A stretch of DNA of 64,000 nucleotides from Ruegeria atlantica. GTDB lineage: Bacteria; Pseudomonadota; Alphaproteobacteria; Rhodobacterales; Rhodobacteraceae. Numbering within the stretch: position 1 is the first letter of the stretch; each line of letters starts with the position of its first letter. This document shows, in pieces, positions 28,496 to 38,938 of the stretch. The stretch spans positions 1-64,000 of the forward strand of contig WQBJ01000005.1 in the NCBI GenBank assembly GCA_013032095.1, given 5' to 3'. Below the pieces are notes generated by a model that saw nothing but the letters and a program-made list of their open reading frames with translations, did not search any database and was not told the DNA's origin. The position numbers and the translations under genes were made by a program.

Positions 28496-30145
28496 TCAGG
28501 CATCTAACAGGGCACGTGCAGCGGCGCGGGCTTCGTCGGTGATTGTATCGCCTGCGACCATGCGGGCGATTTCGTCTACCCGGTCGGGATCGGCCAGCGG
28601 AATCACCGTCGACAGCGTCTGCCCGTCATTCACCTGTTTTTGCACCCTCCAGTGGTGCGCTGCACGAGCAGCGACCTGCGGTGAATGCGTGACCACCAGA
28701 ACCTGTCCGCCCTGCGCCAGCGACGCGAGACGGCGACCCACCGCATCGGCAGTGGCTCCACCGACGCCCCGGTCGATCTCGTCGAAAATCATGGTACGAG
28801 CGCTATCATCACCGGTCAGACAGACCTTGAGCGCCAGCAGGAAGCGGCTTAGCTCGCCGCCCGAGGCGATCTTGTTCAGCGGCCCGGACGGTGCGCCGGG
28901 GTTGGTAGCAACGGTGAAAGCAACCGCATCCGTACCTTCTGGGCCAGCATCTGCGGCAGTGATTTCAGTGTGAAACACCGCACGTTCCATTTTCAGCGGT
29001 GCGAGTTCGGCCATTACGGCCGCGTCCAGTTGTCCGGCCGCCTGCTGGCGCGCGGCGCTGAGTGCAGCGGCGGCCTTATCATAGGCAACCTGAGCGGCGT
29101 CGACCGCTGCACGTTGGTCAGCCAGGTCGGCGTCCCCCGCGTCCAACCGGTTCAAACGGTCGCGCAGCGTGTCGGCAAAAGCCCCAAGATCGTCCGGGGC
29201 CACATCATGCTTGCGCGCTAGGGCACGAATGGCGAATAGGCGCTCCTCAGCGGCCTCAAGCTCCGCCGGGTTAAAATCCAGCGCCTGAAGGCATTCATTT
29301 ACACCGTCCTGCGCCTCACCTAATTCGATCAAAGCACGACCGAGCGCGGCGATCGGATTCTCAAGTTTTCCACCTGCATTGTGAGAGACACCTTCCAACC
29401 AACGCACGGCGTCGGACATTGCGCCTTCGGCCCCCTCGCCGCCTAGCAACTCAAAGGCACGTGCCACATCGTCCCGGATGCGTTCTGCCCCTTGCATCAT
29501 CCTGCGGCGGGCGTCGAGTTCCGCGTCCTCACCCGGCTGTGGGTCCAGCTTGTCAAGTTCGGCTACGGCATGACGCAGGAATTCCTCCTCGGCCCGCATC
29601 GCCGCAAGAGTCGCCTCCGTCTCGGCCAGAGCCTTGCGCACGCGGGACATTTCGGCCCATGCAGCACGCACGGTGGAAAGGTGCTCCCCCGCCCCAGCGT
29701 AGTCATCAAGCATGGCACGGTGGCCGCGCGGATTTAGCAATCCGCGATCATCGTGCTGGCCGTGTAATTCGATTAGCGTCTCGGACAGAGCTCGCAGCAC
29801 CTCACCGGAACAGCGGCGGTCATTCACCCAAGCCGTTTTGCGCCCTTCAGCCGTATTTATCCGGCGCAGGATCAGTTCCTCGCCACCCGGCAGACCGGCC
29901 TCCGCCAGAACTGCGTGGGCGGGGTGATCGGGATCCAGTTCAAACTCGGCGACTACCTCACCCTGCGCTGCCCCCTGGCGGACCAGTTCAGCCCGCCCAC
30001 GCCAGCCCAGTACAAAACCCAGTGAATCCAGCAGGATCGACTTGCCCGCGCCGGTTTCGCCGGTCAACGCATTCAGGCCCGGCTGAAATGTCAATTCCAG
30101 CCGATCAATGATCAGCATGTCGCGGATATCAAGGGCACGCAGCAT
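28496..30145 (-). CDS. recN: DNA repair protein RecN
   Basis: SMC-like ATPase (549 aa) acting in double-strand break repair. The N-terminal Walker A is ALTGETGAGKSILLDSLGFV (about 28-47). Long helical coiled-coil arms span about 150-370. The C-terminal half carries the ABC signature IASGGELSRFLLALKVCL and Walker B/D-loop FDEIDRGVGGATADAVG, then VLVVTHSPQVAARA. I see no LexA-type box in the short gap before it. It follows bamD on the same strand after 35 bp and may be the last gene of that transcript. Confidence 0.95.
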   Translation of the reverse strand: MLRALDIRDMLIIDRLELTFQPGLNALTGETGAGKSILLDSLGFVLGWRGRAELVRQGAAQGEVVAEFELDPDHPAHAVLAEAGLPGGEELILRRINTAEGRKTAWVNDRRCSGEVLRALSETLIELHGQHDDRGLLNPRGHRAMLDDYAGAGEHLSTVRAAWAEMSRVRKALAETEATLAAMRAEEEFLRHAVAELDKLDPQPGEDAELDARRRMMQGAERIRDDVARAFELLGGEGAEGAMSDAVRWLEGVSHNAGGKLENPIAALGRALIELGEAQDGVNECLQALDFNPAELEAAEERLFAIRALARKHDVAPDDLGAFADTLRDRLNRLDAGDADLADQRAAVDAAQVAYDKAAAALSAARQQAAGQLDAAVMAELAPLKMERAVFHTEITAADAGPEGTDAVAFTVATNPGAPSGPLNKIASGGELSRFLLALKVCLTGDDSARTMIFDEIDRGVGGATADAVGRRLASLAQGGQVLVVTHSPQVAARAAHHWRVQKQVNDGQTLSTVIPLADPDRVDEIARMVAGDTITDEARAAARALLDA

Positions 30146-30180
30146 CGGGTCTTAGCGTCCCACGCCTTTAGTCATGGCGA

Positions 30181-31023
30181 TTACAACCATTCACCTTTGA
30201 CCGTCTGGCGGTAGATCTGGCTGAGCCAGTTATTGCCCCGGCTCTTAAGCTCCAACCCACGTGAGGTCAGCAGCTTATAACCCGCATCGTACCACTCGGA
30301 CGATTGGTAATTATAGCCGAGAATGGCGCCAGCCGACTGCGCTTCATCCACCAACCCCAGAGACAGATAGGCCTCGATCAGACGATAGAGCGCCTCAGCC
30401 GTGTGCGAGGTGGTCTGGAAATCCTCAACCACCACGCGGAAGCGGTTGATGGCCGCAGTGTAATGGTCCTGACGCAAGTAATAGCGTCCGATCTCCATTT
30501 CTTTACCAGCCAGATGGTCAAACGCCAGATCGAACTTCAGCACAGCCGAGGTCGCGTATTCACTGTCGGGATAGACCTCAATCACCGTGCGCAGCGATTG
30601 TAGCGCCTGAAAGGTTAGACCCTGGTCGCGTCCGACCTCATCAATCTGGTCATAATAGCTGAGTGCCAGAAGGTATTGCGCATAGGCCGCGTCTTCGTCA
30701 GTTGGGTAGAAGTCGATATAGCGTTGCGCGGCGGCCCGGCTTTCTTCGTAATTCTTGTCGGTGTGGAACGAGAACGCCTGCATGATCAGCGCACGTTTTG
30801 CCCAGTCGGAATAGGGGTATAGACGCTCAACTTCCGAGAAATACCACGCCGCATCATCCGAACGATTTTGCGACAGTTCGTATTCACCGCGCGTGTAAAT
30901 CTGTTCCGGGGTAAACCCTTCCAGGTTCTGATTGCGGTCTGCGCCTTTGTCGCCGCATGCCGTCAAAACTGCTGCCAGAAGAATCGCGCCTGCGAATCTG
31001 ACTGCCGCTTTGGTGCCAACCAT
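30181..31023 (-). CDS. bamD: Outer membrane protein assembly factor BamD
   Basis: A 280-aa lipoprotein of the BAM complex that inserts beta-barrel proteins into the outer membrane. The N terminus MVGTKAAVRFAGAILLAAVL ends in the lipobox LTAC, so Cys-23 would be lipidated. TPR-type helices follow (SQNRSDDAAWYFSEVERLYP, ALIMQAFSFHTDKNYEESRA, YYLRQDHYTAAINRFRVVVE). The ATG at 31023 is chosen from the signal peptide and the GGATAGGCGGA site upstream; the frame continues open to 31224. It follows lpxC with a 128-bp gap. Confidence 0.94.
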   Translation of the reverse strand: MVGTKAAVRFAGAILLAAVLTACGDKGADRNQNLEGFTPEQIYTRGEYELSQNRSDDAAWYFSEVERLYPYSDWAKRALIMQAFSFHTDKNYEESRAAAQRYIDFYPTDEDAAYAQYLLALSYYDQIDEVGRDQGLTFQALQSLRTVIEVYPDSEYATSAVLKFDLAFDHLAGKEMEIGRYYLRQDHYTAAINRFRVVVEDFQTTSHTAEALYRLIEAYLSLGLVDEAQSAGAILGYNYQSSEWYDAGYKLLTSRGLELKSRGNNWLSQIYRQTVKGEWL

Positions 31024-31151
31024 TCCGCCTATCCTTGTCGTCTTGCTTAGCGGGGCAAACCCCCGGATTGGCCCTTGGTCTAGCATATATAATTCCGGGG
31101 CAAAACGCCTTAGTAAGCCCACTAGCGGAATTGTCGACCGAGTTGATCTAC

Positions 31152-32072
31152 TTAAGCAACTTCGGGGATTTCGTTCCAGACAAGACCCTGCCCCGGCAAC
31201 CGCGCGGCCATTTCGGGGGTGCACAGAACCGGACGCACGGCGCCAGGTGTTTCAAACAGCTTACGCAGCAGCGTGTTGGTCATCGCGTGGCCCGATTTGT
31301 CACCGGTGAAGTGACCAAGAATTGGACCACCTGCCAAATACAGGTCACCCAAGGCATCCAACATCTTGTGACGAACAGCTTCATCCGCATGGCGGAACCC
31401 GCCCGGAGTCAGAACTTCGTCGCCTTGAACAACGACCGCGTTTTCCAACGTGCCACCCAAGGCCAAACCGTTTTCGCGCATCGCTTCAACATCGGTGCGA
31501 CGGCAGAACGTGCGGCAATCGCTGAGTTCACGCGCAAACGAGCCATTGCGCATATCAAGAGTCTTGGTCTGCGTCCCGATGGCGCTGTCTTCAAAGTCGA
31601 TGTGGAAGTCGATGATCAGCCCATCCGCCGGTGCGATTGACGCGCTGGCCCCTTCGCGCGAGGCGGTCACGCGCTTAAGCACTTCAAACGCCAGAACCGG
31701 GCTTGCCTGGCGGCGAACGCCTCTCGCCATAATGCCACGCACGAAGTCAATCGACGAACCGTCCATGATCGGAACTTCTGGGCCGTCGATCTCGATCAGC
31801 GCGTTGTGCACGCCGCATCCTGCAAGGGCGGCCATGATATGCTCGACCGTCGACACCGATACGTTTGCATCATTAACCAGACGGGTGCAAAGCGGGGTGC
31901 GCTCCACAACATCATAGATCGCGGGAATCAACGCATTGCCTAGCTCGATATCCGTCCGTTTGAACCAGATGCCGTGACCCGCAGCCGCCGGTTTCAGGAT
32001 CATTGTCGCAGGCTTACCGCTGTGCAGCCCGACGCCTTTAAACGTGATCGGAGATTTGAGCGTATGTTGCAA
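31152..32072 (-). CDS. lpxC: UDP-3-O-acyl-N-acetylglucosamine deacetylase LpxC
   Basis: Zinc deacetylase (306 aa) that catalyses the committed step of lipid A synthesis. The start is MQHTLKSPITFKGVGLHSGK. The zinc histidine is in VSTVEHIMAALAGCGV (about 78), and the second His and Asp in DEAVRHKMLDALGDLYLAGG (about 235-245), with GHAMTNTLLRKLF following. Located at the end of the dcw cluster after ftsZ, as in many proteobacteria, but separated by a terminator. Confidence 0.96.
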   Translation of the reverse strand: MQHTLKSPITFKGVGLHSGKPATMILKPAAAGHGIWFKRTDIELGNALIPAIYDVVERTPLCTRLVNDANVSVSTVEHIMAALAGCGVHNALIEIDGPEVPIMDGSSIDFVRGIMARGVRRQASPVLAFEVLKRVTASREGASASIAPADGLIIDFHIDFEDSAIGTQTKTLDMRNGSFARELSDCRTFCRRTDVEAMRENGLALGGTLENAVVVQGDEVLTPGGFRHADEAVRHKMLDALGDLYLAGGPILGHFTGDKSGHAMTNTLLRKLFETPGAVRPVLCTPEMAARLPGQGLVWNEIPEVA

Positions 32073-32227
32073 GGTGAACCTCGGTGAGTGGTGTCCGGCC
32101 TATACGGTCCGTGTTGGACACTCAGTTAAGGAAGCAAGCGTCAAGGCTCAACTCACTCTTTGCAACTGAATGAAACATGAATGTAACAGATCGGCAAAAG
32201 CCTGCTTACAATCAGTTAAAGCCAAGT

Positions 32228-32262
32228 AATTAAAAAGAAAAGGGCCGCCAGATGGCGACCCT
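32228..32262 (-). terminator. Rho-independent terminator after ftsZ
   Basis: Read on the minus strand, AGGGTCGCCA and TGGCGGCCCT form a stem (one mismatch) with a short loop at 32241-32262, followed by TTTTCTTTTTAATTA. It lies about 25 bp past the ftsZ stop and separates ftsZ from lpxC. Confidence 0.85.
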
Positions 32263-32285
32263 AAATCGCTAATTTGTTACCGCGA

Positions 32286-33902
32286 TCAGTTAGCCTGACG
32301 ACGCAGAAAGGCGGGAATTTCGATCCGATCCTGCTCAGGGTCAGCCTCATCATGCGCAGGTGCCGTAGCGTCAGCTTGGCGCATTGGAGGCTGCTGACGA
32401 ACCGGCTGAGCCGGAGTATCGGCGGCATGACCGGTCATGCGATCAATCAGGCGGTTAAAACCGAAACGTGGGCGATCCTGCGCATCAGCATGCGGAGCAG
32501 GAGCCGGTTGCGGAGCCTGCGGACGGGGCGCGGCATGGCCGCGTTCGGACGCAGGAACGTTCTGTACAGCTGCTTGCAGCCGCTGAAGCGCCTCCGGTGA
32601 AGGTGTACCCGCAGCAGGCTGAGGTTGCGGCGCAACAAAGCTTTCCGGAGAGGGCTCGACAGGCTCGGGTGTAGGCTCAAACTCGGCGACGCGCGGCTGA
32701 TAGGCTGGCGGTGGCAGGCCATCGTCATCCTGTTCAACTCGTCGTTGGAACTGCGCCGGTTCTTCTGCCGTTTCGAACAGCGAAGGCTCACGATTTTCCT
32801 CGATCTGGGGGGTCGGTGAAACCTCTTCAGCCGCGACAGCGGGGGTCTCATCCAGCTGCGGCTCTTCTGCGGAAACGGTGCGTGTCAGTGGAGCCGACAT
32901 GGTGCGGCGCGCAACAGGGACATCTTCGCTCTTTTCGCTGGCATCGATTCCTGTGGCAACAACCGAAACGCGCATACCACCTTCCATCGCGGTGTCCAGG
33001 GTCGAACCAACGATGATGTTGGCTTCGGGGTCCACTTCCTCGCGGATGCGATTGGCGGCCTCGTCCAGTTCGAACAAGGTCAGATCGTGCGAGCCAGTGA
33101 TGTTGATCAGCACGCCCTTTGCACCCTTGAGGCTGATTTCGTCCAGCAGCGGGTTGGCAATGGCCTTCTCGGCCGCCTGAACTGCACGGTCTTCGCCAGT
33201 GGCCTCGCCTGTGCCCATCATCGCCTTGCCCATCTCGTCCATTACGGCGCGAACGTCAGCAAAGTCGAGATTGATCAGGCCAGGACGAACCATCAAGTCA
33301 GTCACACCCTTAACACCCTGATACAGAACGTCATCCGCCATCGAGAACGCCTCGGTGAAGGTGGTTTTTTCATTGGCTAGACGGAACAGGTTCTGGTTCG
33401 GAATGATGATCAGCGTGTCGACAACTTTTTGAAGCGCATCAACACCATCTTCGGCCTGACGCATCCGCTTGGCACCTTCAAACTGGAAGGGCTTGGTCAC
33501 GACACCGACGGTCAGCACACCCAGCTCACGAGCGGCTTGCGCGATGATCGGAGCAGCGCCCGTGCCGGTGCCACCGCCCATACCGGCGGTGATGAAGCAC
33601 ATATGCGCGCCAGCCAGGTGATCGACAATCTGTTCGATGCTTTCTTCGGCAGCTGCGGCACCAACGGTCGGACGGGCCCCTGCCCCCAGACCTTCGGTGA
33701 CTTTCACGCCCAGCTGTACCCGCGCCGAAGATTGGCTTTGCTGTAGTGCCTGCGCGTCGGTGTTGGCGACCACAAAATCGACGCCATCCAGCTGTTTCTC
33801 AATCATGTTGTTGACAGCGTTGCCGCCTGCACCGCCAACGCCAAATACTGTAATCCGAGGCTTCAGTTCGTCGTGCCCGGGCATCGAAAGATTCAATGTC
33901 AT
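32286..33902 (-). CDS. ftsZ: Cell division protein FtsZ
   Basis: Tubulin-like GTPase (538 aa) that forms the division ring. The GTP-binding fold occupies about residues 12-320: [20 protein letters not shown] and the tubulin signature [21 protein letters not shown] long Pro/Glu/Gln-rich disordered linker of about 200 residues follows, then the conserved C-terminal peptide [14 protein letters not shown], which docks FtsA and other partners. The total is longer than E. coli FtsZ (383 aa), as usual in alphaproteobacteria. Downstream of a small exported-protein gene rather than directly behind ftsA. Confidence 0.97.
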   Translation of the reverse strand: MTLNLSMPGHDELKPRITVFGVGGAGGNAVNNMIEKQLDGVDFVVANTDAQALQQSQSSARVQLGVKVTEGLGAGARPTVGAAAAEESIEQIVDHLAGAHMCFITAGMGGGTGTGAAPIIAQAARELGVLTVGVVTKPFQFEGAKRMRQAEDGVDALQKVVDTLIIIPNQNLFRLANEKTTFTEAFSMADDVLYQGVKGVTDLMVRPGLINLDFADVRAVMDEMGKAMMGTGEATGEDRAVQAAEKAIANPLLDEISLKGAKGVLINITGSHDLTLFELDEAANRIREEVDPEANIIVGSTLDTAMEGGMRVSVVATGIDASEKSEDVPVARRTMSAPLTRTVSAEEPQLDETPAVAAEEVSPTPQIEENREPSLFETAEEPAQFQRRVEQDDDGLPPPAYQPRVAEFEPTPEPVEPSPESFVAPQPQPAAGTPSPEALQRLQAAVQNVPASERGHAAPRPQAPQPAPAPHADAQDRPRFGFNRLIDRMTGHAADTPAQPVRQQPPMRQADATAPAHDEADPEQDRIEIPAFLRRQAN

Positions 33903-34249
33903 GCTCTGTCCGCCTGTTTTATTGACCCGCCAAAGCGGTGTTTTTCTTACCTATCCGCTTACAATCCTACCGCTCGAAACCTAAAAGGTCACGCCAAAAA
34001 TGGTCGGATTCCACAAAATATGGAGGAATTAAGGCAGTCGCTGACAGTATTTTGCATTGATAGCGACATGTTGCGGAAAGAACTCAATCCACCACAATTG
34101 GCGCGACGCATGCGCCGCAGCTGACATGCTTGTCACTTGAGGATTCCACCATTTCAAAATGCGGAAAACTGCTCAGGTCCTGCCGCGAGGCCTCTGACGG
34201 GCCTTGTGGATATCTTGATGGAAACCGCAGCCGGCTGCAACCCATTTCT
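33903..34249. other. Gene-free stretch upstream of ftsZ
   Basis: About 350 bp between ftsZ and the small exported-protein gene. I find no reading frame worth calling. The length and the AT-rich part near 33990-34060 suggest a dedicated ftsZ promoter/leader here, but I cannot place -35/-10 boxes with confidence. Confidence 0.5.
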
Positions 34250-34666
34250 TTAGCTAATTGGGGCACTTGGGCAGTTTAAGCCGTCTTCGGTGATACTTCG
34301 AACTTCCTGAATTTCACGCCGATTGAAACTGGCTAATCGCACCATCAGTCGACCTTCGTGCTCGAAGGTCCACCAGCATACTGGTACGCCATCCGGATCA
34401 TCGTCGTACAAAAAGCAGATTTGACCGTCCGGAGTTGTGATCTGTCCGTATACACAGCCCCGTCCTTCCATCCGCCAGACCGAGAGCGTGGGGCTAAGAA
34501 ATTCCTCAGTGCCCACGAGAATCCCGCTGGGATAGTCATGGAACATGACCGTCTTGCCCTGAACGGCGTCGAGAAAAGCTTCGGGTGTAATCCGGGTTTG
34601 GGCATCAACGGCAAGTGGGGCTAAGGCGGCAATCGCCCCAAGCCCAATCGCCTTACCAATTGTCAC
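34250..34666 (-). CDS. Small exported protein of unknown function between ftsA and ftsZ
   Basis: A 138-aa protein from a GTG start at 34666, which overlaps the 3' end of ftsA by 14 bp. The N terminus (TIGKAIGLGAIAALAPLAVDA then QT) is a signal peptide with an A-x-A cleavage site. The mature part has RITPEAFLDAVQGKTVMFHD, YPSGILVGTEEFLSPTLSVW, GRGCVYGQITTPDGQICFLY and VPVCWWTFEHEGRLMVRLAS, with three or four cysteines that could pair in the periplasm. The longer frame to 34819 lies inside ftsA and is rejected. The family is not recognised. Confidence 0.7.
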   Translation of the reverse strand: MTIGKAIGLGAIAALAPLAVDAQTRITPEAFLDAVQGKTVMFHDYPSGILVGTEEFLSPTLSVWRMEGRGCVYGQITTPDGQICFLYDDDPDGVPVCWWTFEHEGRLMVRLASFNRREIQEVRSITEDGLNCPSAPIS

Positions 34667-35990
34667 GGAACCAGCGCATCGCACGCTTGAAAGGCCGCGC
34701 GGCGTAGGTGTCGACCGGGATTTCGAAATCCCACCATTCGTCCTGCGGATGCGCCGCGAACAAGCTGAGACCGACCGCGGACGAGAAGCCAGGCCCTGTC
34801 GCAGATTGCGGCAGGCCATGCACGCGCAGCGGGCGACCCAGACGGACGCGTTGACCTAGAATGCGGGTAGCAAGGCCATCCAGCCCCATGATCTGACTAC
34901 CGCCTCCGGTCAGCACGATCTGCTGGCTGGGCATATGCTCAAACCCCGCAGCATCCAGGCGGACGCGCACTTCTTCCAGAATCTCTTCGACGCGGGGGCG
35001 CATGATGCCGATCAATTCGGCGCGGCTCACAGTGCGGCGGTCGTGTTCCCAATCGCCGGTATCGCCCCCTATATCAATCAGATCGCGATCATCCGCACCG
35101 GTTGCGTGAACCCCACCGTTGAAGGTCTTGATCCGTTCAGCCACCGAGGCCGGAACGCCCAGCCCCATCGAGATATCGGCGGTCACGTGATCGCCGCCCA
35201 TTCGCACACAGTCGGCGTAGATCATGTGTTTCTTCATGAAGATCGAGACGCTGGTGGTACCGCCCCCCATATCGATGCAGGCCGCACCCAGTTCCTGCTC
35301 ATCCTCGACCAGTGCGGAAATCCCCGACACGTATGCCGAGTTCGCAATCCCTGCCAGTTCAAGATCGCAGCGCTTGATGCAGCGCACGATGTTCTGGATC
35401 GCCACCGCATCGACAGTCAGCATATGCATATCCACGGCGAGGCTCTGCCCCATCTGCCCGCGCGGATCGATAAGGCCCGAGCGGTTATCCAAAGCAAAGT
35501 TCACCGGCTGGGCGTGCAGAACTTCGCGACCCACTCCGTAATCGGGCACATCGCAAGCGTTCAGGACACGGCCGACTTCGGCCTCGGTGACCTCTTGCCC
35601 ATCAAGATCAACCTGCGCATCCAACCCATATGACCGTGGGTTCGCCCCCGAAAAGCAGGCAATTACGTGATCGACCCGAATATCTGCCATCTTTTGGGCA
35701 GCTTGCAGAGCGGTGCGAATGGCTCGTTCGGTTTCCTGCATGGCAGTAACTTCACCAAACTGCACGCCGCGAGACCGCGTGGTGGCCGCACCGATGACCC
35801 GAAACCCGGTCTGACCAGCCAGCGATCCGATACTGTTATCCTCGCTCAGCCGATCTGTACCATCGAACCGCAGCACTAGGCAGGCAATCTTGGAACTTCC
35901 CACATCCAGAATGGCGACGACACCGCGTTGCATCGCCTGTCTGCGCATCTGCCGCATGGCCCGTTGGGACTGATAAAGATCGGTCATCAT
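34653..35990 (-). CDS. ftsA: Cell division protein FtsA
   Basis: Actin-like membrane anchor of the Z ring (445 aa). The phosphate-1 motif AILDVGSSKIACLVLRF is near 26-42, and the second ATPase block GAACIDMGGGTTSVSIFMKK near 235. The phosphate-2/adenosine region IVLTGGGSQIMGLDGLATRI is near 365. A C-terminal amphipathic tail FKRAMRWFRDNW suits membrane binding. The start ATGATG lies 5 bp after the ftsQ stop. Two adjacent Met codons make the exact start uncertain by one residue. Confidence 0.96.
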   Translation of the reverse strand: MMTDLYQSQRAMRQMRRQAMQRGVVAILDVGSSKIACLVLRFDGTDRLSEDNSIGSLAGQTGFRVIGAATTRSRGVQFGEVTAMQETERAIRTALQAAQKMADIRVDHVIACFSGANPRSYGLDAQVDLDGQEVTEAEVGRVLNACDVPDYGVGREVLHAQPVNFALDNRSGLIDPRGQMGQSLAVDMHMLTVDAVAIQNIVRCIKRCDLELAGIANSAYVSGISALVEDEQELGAACIDMGGGTTSVSIFMKKHMIYADCVRMGGDHVTADISMGLGVPASVAERIKTFNGGVHATGADDRDLIDIGGDTGDWEHDRRTVSRAELIGIMRPRVEEILEEVRVRLDAAGFEHMPSQQIVLTGGGSQIMGLDGLATRILGQRVRLGRPLRVHGLPQSATGPGFSSAVGLSLFAAHPQDEWWDFEIPVDTYAARPFKRAMRWFRDNW

Positions 35991-35995
35991 GGTCG

Positions 35996-36997
35996 TTATT
36001 GCCCGTTACCCACTGTCACTTTTGTATTCCACCAGTCTTCGCTGGCGGCTTTGGTCATTCTGATGGTCGGTCGCTGACCGAGGCGCATGTCCACCACGGC
36101 CACATCACGTTCCAACAGGTCCTGCACTTCGTTCACGGCCAAAACGCGCTCTAACGCGCGCACCGGGCGTTCGGTCGGCAGCATGATGCGCTGGCCTCGA
36201 TCCAGAACCAGATCCCAGCGCCTCTCACCAATCCGCACCAAGCCTCGCACCCGAGCACCCAAACTGCGGGCGGTGGTCAACAAAGCCAATGCCTCGGTCA
36301 CGTGCTCATCCGCCCCCCTGCCCGCGATCAGAGGTAGGTTCGGATGATCTTTACGAGACGCAATCCGCTCAACATGCGCACCGGTTTCGTCCAGCAACTC
36401 GATCCCGCGCCGTGTACGCCAGACGATAACCGGCTGACGCTCCACCACGTCCACTTGAAGGATACCGCCCGGGCGTACGCGTACGGTGGCAGATTTGACC
36501 GGATTTAGCCCGGTGATTGTGTCACGGATCTGCTCAACATCCAGATCCCAGGAACTGATCGGAAAATCCAGTGGTACAACTTCGCGGATGTCTTCAGACA
36601 GGTTCGTTCCAGCGCCATCAATGGCCATCAGGTTGACCATAAATTCCGGCCGCTGCTGGATCGAAGTCTTGATGCCCGCAGCGTAAGCCACCACCGCTTC
36701 GCGTCGTTCTTGCGAGCCGAAATAGATGCCGGCGGCGGCACACACCGCCAGAACCGGCAATCCGAACTTCAAACCCCGCCGCACACCTGGCGTAAGCATC
36801 CAGCGTTGCAGACGGTAATTCAGCCGTGACGGCGCCGGATCGAAGTGCCGCGCCTTACGACCGAACAGCTTCACTCCGCTCAGACGCAGTTTGGGTTCGG
36901 CCTCGTGCGGCGTGCCCGAGGCAAAGTCCGCATCCGGACCGGCCAGCGGTTTGGAACGGTAGATCACCGGTGCGCGGGTGGCTCTTAGCGGTTGCAC
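35996..36997 (-). CDS. ftsQ: Cell division protein FtsQ
   Basis: Bitopic divisome protein (333 aa) linking FtsA-side and periplasmic division factors. A short cytoplasmic N terminus is followed by one membrane span ([17 protein letters not shown], about 87-103). The POTRA domain [20 protein letters not shown] begins near 160, and the FtsQ beta domain follows. I prefer the GTG start at 36997, which has GGAGG 8 nt upstream; it overlaps the ddl end by 13 bp. The ATG at 37018 is a longer alternative. Confidence 0.92.
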   Translation of the reverse strand: MQPLRATRAPVIYRSKPLAGPDADFASGTPHEAEPKLRLSGVKLFGRKARHFDPAPSRLNYRLQRWMLTPGVRRGLKFGLPVLAVCAAAGIYFGSQERREAVVAYAAGIKTSIQQRPEFMVNLMAIDGAGTNLSEDIREVVPLDFPISSWDLDVEQIRDTITGLNPVKSATVRVRPGGILQVDVVERQPVIVWRTRRGIELLDETGAHVERIASRKDHPNLPLIAGRGADEHVTEALALLTTARSLGARVRGLVRIGERRWDLVLDRGQRIMLPTERPVRALERVLAVNEVQDLLERDVAVVDMRLGQRPTIRMTKAASEDWWNTKVTVGNGQ

Positions 36998-37908
36998 GAG
37001 GCGTCCTCCACCATCCACGCGCAGAGTTGGCCGAATGTCATACCGAAATGCTCGGCCTGTTCAGGGACTAGAGAAGTCGGCGTCATACCAGGCTGAGTAT
37101 TGGTCTCCAGTAGGAACAACCCGTCCGCGCCTTTACTGTCGTCCCAGCGGAAATCCGTACGGGTCACTCCTTTGCACCCCAACGCAGCATGCGCACGCAA
37201 GGCGTAGTCCATGCAGCGATCAAAGATATCCTGCGGGATATCGGCTGGCAAAACATGCCACGACCCACCGGGCTTGTACTTAGCGTCATAGTCGTACCAG
37301 CCGCCATCAGTCATGATCTCGGTTACCGTCAGGGCACGGTCACCCATCACGGTCACGGTCAGTTCGCGGCCCGCCACGTATTTCTCGACCATGACGAACT
37401 CGGGCATCTCATCCGACAACTGCGGAGGACCGTTGGAGCCTTCGTGCACGATATAGATTCCGACGCTGGAGCCCTCGTTGTTGGGCTTGGCCACGTATGG
37501 GGGCTCCATTACGTGGGCTTCAATTACTTCGACCTTGGCTACGATCACGCTTGGTACAACCGGCAGGCCCTCGGCCTGATACACTTCTTTGCTGCGCTGC
37601 TTGTCCATTGCCAAGGCCGAGGCCAGCACACCTGAATGCGTGTAGGGAATACGCATCCATTCAAGCAAGCCTTGCACGCATCCATCCTCGCCCAAGCGGC
37701 CATGCAGGGCGTTGAAAACCACATCTGGCTTGATGTCCAAAAGGCGCGCGTAAAGGTCGGGACCTGCGTCCAGTTCAACCACTTCAAAGCCTTCTCCCCT
37801 GAGGGCGGCTGCGCATTCGCGCCCAGAGCTGAGAGACACCTCGCGTTCCGCCGAGGGGCCACCCATCAATACCGCCACTTTGGGGTTTGTCCTGCTCGAC
37901 TTACCCAC
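36985..37908 (-). CDS. ddl: D-alanine--D-alanine ligase
   Basis: ATP-grasp ligase (307 aa) making the D-Ala-D-Ala dipeptide for peptidoglycan. N-terminal [20 protein letters not shown] (about 11-30), the [19 protein letters not shown] block, ATP-grasp strands [20 protein letters not shown], and the C-terminal [14 protein letters not shown] [20 protein letters not shown] with metal-binding residues. It is the ddlB type embedded in the dcw cluster, between murB and ftsQ. It overlaps ftsQ. Confidence 0.96.
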   Translation of the reverse strand: MGKSSRTNPKVAVLMGGPSAEREVSLSSGRECAAALRGEGFEVVELDAGPDLYARLLDIKPDVVFNALHGRLGEDGCVQGLLEWMRIPYTHSGVLASALAMDKQRSKEVYQAEGLPVVPSVIVAKVEVIEAHVMEPPYVAKPNNEGSSVGIYIVHEGSNGPPQLSDEMPEFVMVEKYVAGRELTVTVMGDRALTVTEIMTDGGWYDYDAKYKPGGSWHVLPADIPQDIFDRCMDYALRAHAALGCKGVTRTDFRWDDSKGADGLFLLETNTQPGMTPTSLVPEQAEHFGMTFGQLCAWMVEDASCNR

Positions 37909-38011
37909 TTCGTGCGCCTCAATGTCTTCGGACCTTATCTGGTGGTCCGTACTGCGTTATGCCTTTGATCCGCCGCCTGAAATTGTTTGTTATGGTCTGA
38001 CGGTTGGGGCT

Positions 38012-38938
38012 TTATTCTTTCAGCGGGTCACCGACCCGCATGATTTCCCACTCTAGCGTGATGCCGCTTGTTTCGTAAACCTTTTTTCGCACCTCCTCGC
38101 CCAGACCTTCGAGGTCAGCAGCCGTGGCGGTGCCCGTATTGATCAGGAAATTCGAGTGTTTTGGGCTCATCTGCGCCCCGCCAAGCGTCGCGCCGCGCAT
38201 CCCCGCGTTATCGATCACTTTCCATGCCTTGAGGTCGTGCACATCGTCTGCACGCCCGGTCGAAGAAAACCCCGCCGGATTGCGGAAGGTTGAGCCTGCA
38301 CTGCGGTCCTTGGTGGGCTGGGTTTCGTCGCGTTTTTGCAACTGCGCCGCCATGCGTGCATGTAGTTCCTCGGGGTCACCAGCAGGGCCTTCGAACGTGG
38401 CCGAGATCAACACCGCGCCTTCGGGTAGGTCAGATTGGCGATAGCGGAAATTCAACTCTTCAGGGCTGAGGTCCACAACCTCTCCCTGCCGGGTAACTAT
38501 AGTGGCCTTGCGCAGTACATCCGCCGTATAGCTGCCGTAACAGCCCGCGTTCATCCGCACCGCACCACCGACAGAACCAGGGATTGTGCGCAGAAAAGTC
38601 AGGTCCACGCCTGCATCTGCAGCCTTCCGGGCCACTTGTGCGTCCAGCGCCGCCGCGCCCGCGATGACAGTGGTGCCCTCGACCTCAATACCATTGAATC
38701 CGCGACCCAACCGGATCACTACGGCGCGTAGACCGCCATCACGAACAATCAGATTCGACCCGACACCCATTGGGAAAACCAAGACATCGCCGGGTAATCC
38801 TTTGAGGAAACCTTGCAAATCCTCGATATCAGCGGGCTGAAACAAATAATCTGCAGGTCCTCCGACGCGCAGCCAGGTGAGATCGTTCAAGGGGCGGGCC
38901 TGCGTAAGACGCCCCCTGATCGTGGGCAGATCAATCAT
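38012..38938 (-). CDS. murB: UDP-N-acetylenolpyruvoylglucosamine reductase MurB
   Basis: FAD enzyme (308 aa) that reduces UDP-GlcNAc-enolpyruvate to UDP-MurNAc with NADPH. FAD-binding segments are [20 protein letters not shown] and [20 protein letters not shown] (about 23-75). The core [20 protein letters not shown] is near 118-137. The catalytic serine region is [20 protein letters not shown], a type II (short) MurB arrangement. It overlaps the upstream small membrane gene by 4 bp (ATGA). Confidence 0.96.
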   Translation of the reverse strand: MIDLPTIRGRLTQARPLNDLTWLRVGGPADYLFQPADIEDLQGFLKGLPGDVLVFPMGVGSNLIVRDGGLRAVVIRLGRGFNGIEVEGTTVIAGAAALDAQVARKAADAGVDLTFLRTIPGSVGGAVRMNAGCYGSYTADVLRKATIVTRQGEVVDLSPEELNFRYRQSDLPEGAVLISATFEGPAGDPEELHARMAAQLQKRDETQPTKDRSAGSTFRNPAGFSSTGRADDVHDLKAWKVIDNAGMRGATLGGAQMSPKHSNFLINTGTATAADLEGLGEEVRKKVYETSGITLEWEIMRVGDPLKE

